NCBI GenBank assembly: GCA_023442905.1
Contig: JAEZWY010000145.1
Location: 1-6,593 of the forward strand
DNA from: Bacillota bacterium
Lineage (GTDB): Bacteria > Bacillota > Bacilli > Lactobacillales > Aerococcaceae
Direction of reading: 5' to 3'
Length of the DNA stretch: 6,593 bases
The position numbers and the translations under genes were made by a program. This document shows, piece after piece, positions 1 to 5,203 of this stretch (position 1 is its first letter; each line of letters starts with the position of its first letter). The notes under the pieces are model-generated. The model saw only the letters and a list, made by a program, of their open reading frames with translations, did no database searches and was not told the origin of the DNA.

Positions 1-1
1 A

Positions 2-1822
2 TACGATATCGTTTCAAAATTCATCCTTGGCCCTTTCAATTTTGATCAAATGCCAGAAGGTCTACCCAATATTTTTATTGGTAGCTTAGCCTTAATCATG
101 GCTATTCTTTATTTCTTCAATAAAAAAGTGCCTTGGCAAGAACGGTTAGCAGCTGGTAGCGTGACGACAGTGCTATTGTTATCGATGAACATTTCAGGTC
201 TCAACTTGATTTGGCATGGCCTACAATACCCAATCTGGTATCCCTACCGGTTTTCATTCGTTTTTTCTTTCTTTTTACTATTTATTGGCTATCAGCTCTA
301 CCGACAAAAACCTATCTTATCGATAAAAAGTGCCATAGCTTTATTGATACCATTCGCCATGGCTTGCGGATATCTACTATATAAAATTCAGGAATTTGAT
401 TATCTTTCTGTGACAACTGTCATCGTATCATTCGTTTTATTCGTTGGTGTCACTGCTCTATTAATAATGGCTACCGACTTTGATCGCTTAATTTACATTT
501 TATTATTAATGATCACTATGAGTGAGGTTTTCGCCAATTCTGTGATTACTGTTTCATCTATTTCCTACTTGAAGCAAGATGATTTCGCTGATTATATTAC
601 TGAAATCAAACCAGAAATTGCAGCCTATGCACCTGGCGAAAATGAATTCTACCGGATGACTAAAACCTTCCAACGAACCAAAAACGATGCTATGCAGTTG
701 GGTTACTATGATTTAAATCACTTTAACTCAACGATGGAACGAAATACGACACAATTATTCAAACAATTAGGTCAACCAATGAGTGATGGTTTCACCAACT
801 ACACAACTGGTAGCTTACTCACCGATGCTTTATTTGGTGTTCAATACTACTTTGATGTTACGCCATTTGAAGACAATCAAGGCAGTCTAAAAGACCGCGT
901 AATGTCGACCCGAGCAGATTTGAGTGCATACCCTGTGGCTGAGGTAACAGACCAATTAATCATTCATGAAAATCCTAATGCTTTATCACTAGCTTATATG
1001 GTTAATCAAGATATTCAATCTGTCGCTATTGAGGATGTCAATCCAATTTACTTACAAGATGAACTATTAAATGTTTTAACTGGAAATGGTACTACCAATG
1101 GCGTAGACTTATCACAATTTGCAATCGCCAATTTTGCCAGTGTCGACCTCTTCCATGTAGACTCTCAAGACGCTTCTGTCGTCAATACGACCTATAAAAG
1201 AGATGATACAGGAGAAGATTCATTTATCGATATTCATATTAATATCAAAACGGACCAAGCCTACTATATTACTGTCCCTTCATTCTTAAACGATGAAGAA
1301 GTCAAATACTATCTAGACGGCGAGCCTTTGGATTATGATTCTTCTTACCAATCGATTCAGTTATTTAATATCGCTAATGATGAGCAAGGGTCCGAGAAAG
1401 TCTTTACCATCCAAGTACTTGATGATGAGACGACATTAGCTGATGTAAACCTCTACACCCTAGACCAAGAAAAAGTCCAGACTATGGCAGATGATCTAAA
1501 AGAAAATCAATTGGCATTGACTGACTTCTCAAATACAGCCTTCTCGGGTACTGTAACCGTAGATGATCCGAGTGAATATTTGTTGGTTACTGTTCCCTAT
1601 GCAGAAGGTTGGCATGCCAAAGTCAACGGCCAATCCGTAGAAACTATTTCATTATTAAATGGTGGCTTTATGGGTGTCCAATTTCCGGAAGCTGGAGAAT
1701 ATGAAGTATCCTTCTACTACATCCCACAAGGCTTCATCTTAGGACTTATCATCACGATTACAACCGGCATAGTACTAGTAGGTATTTACTACTTTTACAA
1801 AAAGAAAAATAAAACGACATAA
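2..1822 (+). CDS. YfhO-family polytopic membrane protein, C-terminal part (5' end outside window)
   Basis: The reading frame is open to the first base, and 16 in-frame codons precede the ATG at 50. The visible 606 residues are therefore the C-terminal part of a longer protein; YfhO proteins usually have about 850-900 residues. The stretch around that ATG (GPFNFDQMPEGLPNIFIG) is an internal family motif, so position 50 is not a start. About six membrane helices fill fragment residues 24-182, including the typical YPYRFSF segment near residue 80. A large, probably extracellular domain follows (about 183-577). It ends in the family signature PYAEGWHAKVNGQ and a last helix (578-599) with a Lys-rich tail. 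In Bacillus and Listeria, YfhO-type proteins act with CsbB-type glycosyltransferases to put sugars on lipoteichoic acid outside the membrane. A similar surface-glycosylation role is inferred here; the partner gene is not in view. Family assignment is firm, substrate unknown. A terminator follows the stop codon directly. Confidence 0.88.
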   Translation, partial: YDIVSKFILGPFNFDQMPEGLPNIFIGSLALIMAILYFFNKKVPWQERLAAGSVTTVLLLSMNISGLNLIWHGLQYPIWYPYRFSFVFSFFLLFIGYQLYRQKPILSIKSAIALLIPFAMACGYLLYKIQEFDYLSVTTVIVSFVLFVGVTALLIMATDFDRLIYILLLMITMSEVFANSVITVSSISYLKQDDFADYITEIKPEIAAYAPGENEFYRMTKTFQRTKNDAMQLGYYDLNHFNSTMERNTTQLFKQLGQPMSDGFTNYTTGSLLTDALFGVQYYFDVTPFEDNQGSLKDRVMSTRADLSAYPVAEVTDQLIIHENPNALSLAYMVNQDIQSVAIEDVNPIYLQDELLNVLTGNGTTNGVDLSQFAIANFASVDLFHVDSQDASVVNTTYKRDDTGEDSFIDIHINIKTDQAYYITVPSFLNDEEVKYYLDGEPLDYDSSYQSIQLFNIANDEQGSEKVFTIQVLDDETTLADVNLYTLDQEKVQTMADDLKENQLALTDFSNTAFSGTVTVDDPSEYLLVTVPYAEGWHAKVNGQSVETISLLNGGFMGVQFPEAGEYEVSFYYIPQGFILGLIITITTGIVLVGIYYFYKKKNKTT

Positions 1823-1826
1823 TATC

Positions 1827-1864
1827 AAAGCGCCTGCTAGCAAATGTTAGCAGGCACTTTTTTT
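1827..1864 (+). terminator. Rho-independent terminator of the yfhO-like gene
   Basis: Arms 1830-1841 and 1846-1857 pair around a 4-base AAAT loop, with one C-A mismatch and one G-T pair. Seven T residues follow (1858-1864), and AAA at 1827-1829 can extend the stem into them. The hairpin begins 5 bases after the stop codon, which marks the end of this transcription unit. Confidence 0.9.
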
Positions 1865-1887
1865 GATTATCCTATATCTTTCGATAC

Positions 1888-1916
1888 AAAAAGAGGCTAG
1901 CCTTAGCTAACCCCCT
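1888..1916 (-). terminator. Rho-independent terminator of sodA
   Basis: On the minus strand, GGTTAGC (1912-1906) pairs with GCTAGCC (1901-1895) around a TAAG loop, with one G-T pair. Outer G-C and G-T pairs lengthen the stem, and a run of five T (complement of 1888-1892) follows. It lies about 30 bases past the sodA stop and faces the yfhO terminator, so the two convergent genes each have their own. Confidence 0.85.
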
Positions 1917-1943
1917 TCATTTCCAATTAAATGGTTATTTAAA

Positions 1944-2549
1944 TTATTTTGCAGCGTCGAAACGTTTTGCAACTTCATCCCAGTTTACAATATTCCAGAA
2001 TGCTGCAATATATTCTGGACGAACGTTTTTGTATTTCAAATAGTAAGCATGTTCCCAAACATCAATACCTAATAATGGTGTTTGACCATCCATTAATGGA
2101 GAATCTTGGTTTGGTGTAGAAGTGATTGCTACTTCACCGTTATCTAAAACTAGCCAAGCCCAACCAGATCCAAAACGACCTGTTGCTGCAGTCTTAAATG
2201 CTTCTTGGAAGTCTGCAAATGAACCAAATTTCGCATCGATTGCTTCTTTCAAAGCACCTGTAGGTTCACCGCCAGCATTTGCTGCGAATTGTTCCCAGAA
2301 TAAAGTATGGTTAGCGTGTCCACCAACATTGTTACGAACAGCTGTTTTCTTGTCTTCAGGAACAGCGTCGAAGTTAGATAAGATTTCTTCTGCAGATTTG
2401 TCTGCTAAATCTGTACCTTCTAATGCTGCGTTTGCATTCGTTACATAAGTATTATGGTGTTTATCATGATGCAAGTGCATTGTTTCCTCGTCGAAATATG
2501 GTTCTAATGCATCATAAGCGTATGGTAATTCTGGTAATTCAAAAGCCAT
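1944..2549 (-). CDS. sodA: Superoxide dismutase, Mn-type (SodA)
   Basis: This complete 201-residue cytoplasmic enzyme converts superoxide to oxygen and hydrogen peroxide. The N-terminal hairpin domain (about 1-90) carries HLHHDKHHNTYV, and the C-terminal alpha/beta domain carries the signature DVWEHAYY at 163-170. The four metal ligands are present: His27, His81, Asp163 and His167; the second-shell Tyr35 is also there. Gly77 (in GGHANH) with Gln148 (in NQDSPL) is the arrangement known from Mn-dependent enzymes, whereas Fe enzymes supply the active-site Gln from the position of Gly77. Mn use is thus predicted, though cambialistic use cannot be excluded from sequence. The ATG is preceded by AGGAGG at 8 bases, and the length is normal for the family. 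The gene has its own promoter and terminator, and is divergent from the DUF1189 gene and convergent with the yfhO-like gene. Confidence 0.97.
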   Translation of the reverse strand: MAFELPELPYAYDALEPYFDEETMHLHHDKHHNTYVTNANAALEGTDLADKSAEEILSNFDAVPEDKKTAVRNNVGGHANHTLFWEQFAANAGGEPTGALKEAIDAKFGSFADFQEAFKTAATGRFGSGWAWLVLDNGEVAITSTPNQDSPLMDGQTPLLGIDVWEHAYYLKYKNVRPEYIAAFWNIVNWDEVAKRFDAAK

Positions 2550-2557
2550 TTAAAATT

Positions 2558-2563
2558 CCTCCT
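2558..2563 (-). promoter_or_regulatory. Ribosome binding site of sodA
   Basis: A perfect AGGAGG on the minus strand, 8 bases before the ATG. It fixes the sodA start and suggests high translation. Confidence 0.93.
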
Positions 2564-2595
2564 ATAAAACTTATCTTTATTTTCGTACTAAATTT

Positions 2596-2624
2596 ACTAT
2601 AACAAGTCACATCATAAAATTCAA
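2596..2624 (-). promoter_or_regulatory. sodA promoter (sigma-A type with extended -10)
   Basis: On the minus strand, TTGAAT (2624-2619) lies 17 bases before TATAGT (2601-2596). The -10 box is preceded by TGT, an extended -10 element. Transcription would start near 2589, giving a leader of about 40 bases before the sodA ATG. No clear PerR- or Fur-like palindrome overlaps it. Confidence 0.8.
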
Positions 2625-2707
2625 AGGAATTGACTTAAAGCGCTCACTTATTTTTAAGAAAAGTTTTGTTATTTCCAATCATCCACTCATTATTTTTGAG
2701 CAATCTT

Positions 2708-2716
2708 TGTTATAAT
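2708..2716 (+). promoter_or_regulatory. Promoter of the DUF1189 gene (extended -10)
   Basis: TGTTATAAT is a perfect extended -10 element, with consensus TATAAT at 2711-2716. At 17-base spacing the -35 position reads CATTAT, which is poor, so recognition would rest on the extended -10. Transcription would start near 2723. The upstream ATG at 2715 overlaps this box and so cannot be the translation start. Confidence 0.75.
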
Positions 2717-2728
2717 GAATGTTAACGC

Positions 2729-2774
2729 GAGAATGTTCAATCATTCTCCTAATCCACCAGCAAAGTGTGAGAAT
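2729..2774 (+). promoter_or_regulatory. DUF1189 leader with two mutually exclusive hairpins
   Basis: GAGAATG (2729-2735) and CATTCTC (2742-2748) form a perfect 7-base inverted repeat with a 6-base loop, starting about 6 bases from the predicted transcript 5' end. A second GAGAAT at 2769-2774 can pair with the same ATTCTC (2743-2748) across a 20-base loop. The element could be an RNA switch, a 5' stabilising hairpin or a protein operator. The pairing is seen; any function is inferred. Confidence 0.4.
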
Positions 2775-2783
2775 ATGCGAATA

Positions 2784-2791
2784 GAAAAGAG
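2784..2791 (+). promoter_or_regulatory. Weak ribosome binding site deciding the DUF1189 start
   Basis: GAAAAGAG lies 7 bases before the ATG at 2799, a weak purine-rich Shine-Dalgarno site. The alternative ATG at 2775 has only GTGTGAG at about 3 bases, too close to work well. Confidence 0.5.
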
Positions 2792-2798
2792 CGAATAT

Positions 2799-3587
2799 AT
2801 GAAAGAAAGCAATATCCTTGTCATCTTATATGATGCCCTATTAAATTATCCAAAAATTATCCGTGTCATTTCTTATAGTTTTAAGAAGATGTTGGTGTAT
2901 GCCCTATTAATTGCAGGTATCTCTGCCATCCCGAACTTTATGGATACTCTGAAAGTATTTGATTTACTTGAAACCAATGCAACATCTATCGTGAACCAAA
3001 TTCCAGCATACCAAGTCTCAGATGGAAAAATAGTAGCAAATGAAAACCAAGAAGCTTTTATTTTTGAAACAGACCTTATGACATATGCTTTTGATCCTAA
3101 AAATGAAATTGCAAACCAAGACTTAACATCAGACCAAAATAATTTGATTATAGTAGAGAATAATGCAGATAATTTAACGTTATCCTTCATGGGTCAGCCG
3201 ATTGCTCTTACCTATGCACAATTGGGAGATAGCGCAAATAGTGACGGCGTGAAAGGGATTATTCAATCCATGACCACCCTCACTTGGGCTTACTACCCTA
3301 TTATATTTATCATTGTTACTTTGACTAGTTTCTTAAATTTAGGTCTAGCAAGTTTAATGATTGCATTAGTCATTGGTATGTTACCTGATTCAACTCGATT
3401 AAGATTAACCTTTAAAATGCGGTTATTTTTAGCACTTGCTTCACTCACTATGCCATTAATGGTCATTACTATCTTTAACCTGTTTGGCTTTTATGTGGTT
3501 TATCAATTAGAAATTATGTATGCCTTTGCATTAATTCGCTTATGGCGACTATTAAAAAAAGTACAAGTTATCAAAATGCAAAAATAA
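2799..3587 (+). CDS. DUF1189-family integral membrane protein
   Basis: The protein has 262 residues from the ATG at 2799. The frame extends up to an ATG at 2715, but that codon lies inside the -10 box of the only good promoter. The extra 28 residues (rich in Asn and Pro) also do not resemble the family, whose members begin a short way before the first helix. Helix 1 spans about 31-48. An outside soluble segment follows at about 49-160, with IPAYQVSDGKIV near residue 68, as is usual for DUF1189. Hydrophobic segments at about 165-195 and 208-235, and possibly 236-252, end in a basic tail (KKVQVIKMQK). No catalytic motif is visible and the function of the family is unknown to me. I recall DUF1189 genes near sodA in other Bacilli, but this is memory, not a search. 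The gene is monocistronic, with a promoter in front and a terminator behind. Confidence 0.8.
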   Translation: MKESNILVILYDALLNYPKIIRVISYSFKKMLVYALLIAGISAIPNFMDTLKVFDLLETNATSIVNQIPAYQVSDGKIVANENQEAFIFETDLMTYAFDPKNEIANQDLTSDQNNLIIVENNADNLTLSFMGQPIALTYAQLGDSANSDGVKGIIQSMTTLTWAYYPIIFIIVTLTSFLNLGLASLMIALVIGMLPDSTRLRLTFKMRLFLALASLTMPLMVITIFNLFGFYVVYQLEIMYAFALIRLWRLLKKVQVIKMQK

Positions 3588-3598
3588 CAGCGAGAAAA

Positions 3599-3642
3599 GA
3601 AAATAGCGACTAGAACGAAAACGTTCTAGCCGCTATTTTTTT
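3599..3642 (+). terminator. Terminator of the DUF1189 gene, probably bidirectional with cshB
   Basis: CTAGAACG (3610-3617) and CGTTCTAG (3622-3629) form a perfect stem around an AAAA loop. After one A-C mismatch the stem continues with ATAGCG (3603-3608) and CGCTAT (3631-3636). Seven T (3636-3642) follow on the plus strand. On the minus strand the complement of 3594-3603 gives an interrupted T-rich tail, so the hairpin can also end cshB transcripts arriving from the right. No other terminator lies between the two convergent genes. Confidence 0.88.
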
Positions 3643-3653
3643 GTTATTCAAAT

Positions 3654-5006
3654 CTAAAAATCCACTTGGTTATCTTCTTTATTTTTACGACGTTGATCAC
3701 GACGTTTTTTACGTTGGTCAGCCATACGGTTATCTTTATTATGTTTAGAAATTTGACGACTCAATTTTTTCTTGTAACCTGGTTTTACTTTACGACGCTT
3801 ATTACGTTCAATCATACCCACTACAGTATGATCAACTTCTGGTGCTTTTTGTCGCGCAGCACGAGCATCGTGGTCCTTACCATCAACCAATTGATGGTCT
3901 TTAATATCTTTATTTTCAAAGATAATACCTTTATTTTCTAACCATTCGATATCTTTTAATTCATCTGGTACATAGAAAGTAATCGCAGTACCTGGTTTGC
4001 CTTGACGACCTGTACGGCCAACACGGTGGATAAAGAATTCTAATTCATTAGGGACTTCATAGTTGATGACATGAGATACACCATCAATATCAATCCCACG
4101 AGCAGCTAAATCAGTTGCTACGACATATTGGAAGTCTAAGTTTTGCACTTGTTTCATTACGCGACGACGTTCACGTGATGGTAAATCACCATGAATTTGG
4201 CCAACATTTAAGCCTTGTGCCTTCAAGTATTTATACAATTCTTGTACTGTTTCTTTTGTATTTGCAAAGATTAATGCTAAATATGGTTGACCAATTGTTA
4301 ACGCATCAAATAATAAAGCTTTACGGTCACGACCTTTAACGGGTACCAAGTAATTGTCGATCGTATCTGAAATTTTATGGCGTGCTTCAATCGTTACCCA
4401 TTCTGGATTGGTTAAGTATTTTCTTAAGAATGGTTTCAACTTGTCTGGAATAGTTGCTGAGAAAACATACATATTCAATGATTTTGGCATACGACCTGCG
4501 ATTTGATCGACTTCATTTAAGAAACCTAAATCAAGGGTCATATCCGCTTCATCAACGACAAAATCCGTCACTTGGTGGACAGAAATCAATTGATTATTTA
4601 CCAGGTCTAACAGACGTCCTGGCGTAGCCACAACGACTTGTGGTACCGCATTTTCTAAGCGATTTGCTTGTTTGATAGTATCTGTCCCACCAAAGGCACG
4701 CTCAATTCGTAAATCTTCATCCGAAAATGATAGAATTTGGCGGCCTGCTTGGTATAATTGCTCTGCTAATTCACGACTAGGAGCAGTAATCACCAATTGC
4801 GTGTGGTTTTCTGCTGTAATCTTATTTAATAAAGGTAATAAGAAGGCGTGTGTTTTCCCTGATCCTGTTTGACTTTGGGCAATAACATCTCGTCCAGATT
4901 GAATCACCGGTATAACTGTCGCTTGAATTGGAGATGGATCGCGGAAATTTAAATCTGCAAGTGCATCATTGATAAATGGTTTTAAATTAAATTGTGTAAA
5001 AGACAT
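3654..5006 (-). CDS. cshB: DEAD-box ATP-dependent RNA helicase, CshB type
   Basis: This 450-residue cytoplasmic enzyme unwinds RNA duplexes with ATP; in Bacillus CshB serves ribosome and mRNA remodelling, notably in the cold. Motifs appear in order: Q-motif Gln28, motif I SQTGSGKT (45-52), Ia PSRELA (76-81, Ser for the usual Thr), GG (106-107), TPGR (128-131), DEAD (152-155), SAT (183-185), IV IFANTK (246-251), V ATDLAARGID (297-306) and VI HRVGRTGR (327-334). The C-terminal tail from about 365 is very rich in Lys and Arg and contains KVKPGYKKK, which matches B. subtilis CshB as I remember it and separates it from CshA. The start is the ATG at 5006, with AAAGGTGG 6 bases upstream. The frame extends to a TTG at 5042, which has no ribosome site and falls inside a leader hairpin. 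The gene is convergent with the DUF1189 gene and divergent from zwf. Confidence 0.92.
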   Translation of the reverse strand: MSFTQFNLKPFINDALADLNFRDPSPIQATVIPVIQSGRDVIAQSQTGSGKTHAFLLPLLNKITAENHTQLVITAPSRELAEQLYQAGRQILSFSDEDLRIERAFGGTDTIKQANRLENAVPQVVVATPGRLLDLVNNQLISVHQVTDFVVDEADMTLDLGFLNEVDQIAGRMPKSLNMYVFSATIPDKLKPFLRKYLTNPEWVTIEARHKISDTIDNYLVPVKGRDRKALLFDALTIGQPYLALIFANTKETVQELYKYLKAQGLNVGQIHGDLPSRERRRVMKQVQNLDFQYVVATDLAARGIDIDGVSHVINYEVPNELEFFIHRVGRTGRQGKPGTAITFYVPDELKDIEWLENKGIIFENKDIKDHQLVDGKDHDARAARQKAPEVDHTVVGMIERNKRRKVKPGYKKKLSRQISKHNKDNRMADQRKKRRDQRRKNKEDNQVDF

Positions 5007-5012
5007 GGTCTC

Positions 5013-5020
5013 CCACCTTT
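5013..5020 (-). promoter_or_regulatory. Ribosome binding site of cshB
   Basis: AAAGGTGG on the minus strand, 6 bases before the ATG at 5006. It decides this start over the TTG 12 codons upstream. Confidence 0.85.
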
Positions 5021-5025
5021 CTCTG

Positions 5026-5069
5026 CTTGCCAACTTAGGCAAGTACGGTTCTTTTTGCTCATCCGTACT
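5026..5069 (-). promoter_or_regulatory. Structured cshB leader: two overlapping inverted repeats
   Basis: A perfect 7-base inverted repeat joins 5042-5048 and 5063-5069 (AGTACGG/CCGTACT) around a 14-base loop. A perfect 6-base one joins 5026-5031 and 5038-5043 (CTTGCC/GGCAAG) around a 6-base loop. The repeats share bases 5042-5043, so both stems cannot be complete at once. The second ends 5 bases before the ribosome site. Long structured leaders are known for cold-shock genes, and helicases can regulate their own mRNA; a role of that sort is only an inference. Confidence 0.45.
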
Positions 5070-5098
5070 ATTGTATCATTATACGAGTTAAATCTAAA
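5070..5098 (-). promoter_or_regulatory. Candidate cshB promoter
   Basis: On the minus strand, TTTAGA (5098-5093) stands 17 bases before TACAAT (5075-5070). A consensus TATAAT at 5083-5078 lies just upstream but has a poor -35 (TCTATT). Transcription would start between about 5063 and 5072, at the base of the leader hairpin. Which -10 box is used cannot be settled by eye. Confidence 0.5.
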
Positions 5099-5143
5099 AT
5101 AATAGATGTATTAAAAAATACTAAGAATACTCAGTACTAAATC

Positions 5144-5173
5144 TTGTCTAACTGATGAAAGTTCGTATATAAT
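5144..5173 (+). promoter_or_regulatory. zwf promoter (sigma-A type)
   Basis: TTGTCT (5144-5149) lies 18 bases before a consensus TATAAT (5168-5173). Transcription would start near 5180, giving a short leader of about 24 bases. It is divergent from the cshB promoter, with about 45 bases between the two -35 boxes. Confidence 0.72.
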
Positions 5174-5188
5174 TGATAATGAACTATG

Positions 5189-5194
5189 AAAGGA
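5189..5194 (+). promoter_or_regulatory. Ribosome binding site of zwf
   Basis: AAAGGA lies 9 bases before the ATG at 5204. Confidence 0.85.
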
Positions 5195-5203
5195 TGTAGC
5201 ATA

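Noticed and set aside
50..52. ATG at 50 as start of the yfhO-like gene
   Set aside because: The frame is open upstream to the window edge, and the residues before the Met continue a conserved YfhO motif.
2310..2330. Val75 in the SodA motif NNVGGHANH as an odd active-site change
   Set aside because: This position varies (Ala, Gly or Val) among Mn-type enzymes, and the ligand and neighbouring Gly and His residues are intact.
2122..2448. 108-codon plus-strand open frame inside sodA
   Set aside because: It lies wholly antisense to a clear, complete sodA, resembles no family I know and has no ribosome site; it is a shadow of sodA codon usage.
2873..3190. 105-codon minus-strand open frame inside the DUF1189 gene
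   Set aside because: It is antisense to a membrane protein gene with good promoter and terminator, and has no recognisable domain.
3666..3941. 91-codon plus-strand open frame very rich in Phe, Ile and Thr
   Set aside because: It mirrors the Lys/Arg-rich tail of CshB read backwards; the apparent hydrophobicity is a by-product.
4115..4339. Further small plus-strand frames within cshB (here and at 4672-4872)
   Set aside because: They overlap the conserved helicase motifs of cshB and have no start signals.
5007..5042. N-terminal extension of CshB from a TTG at 5042
   Set aside because: The TTG has no Shine-Dalgarno site and lies in a hairpin, whereas the ATG at 5006 has AAAGGTGG and gives an N-terminus typical of CshB.
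4985..5062. Possible 26-codon upstream reading frame in the cshB leader (ATG at 5062) overlapping the cshB start
   Set aside because: It begins at or near the predicted transcript 5' end, has no ribosome site and encodes nothing recognisable. It is out of frame with cshB.
5110..5123. Short inverted repeat GTATT-AAAA-AATAC between cshB and zwf
   Set aside because: It has five A/T-rich pairs in an AT-rich spacer, is likely by chance and has no T tract or known operator match.
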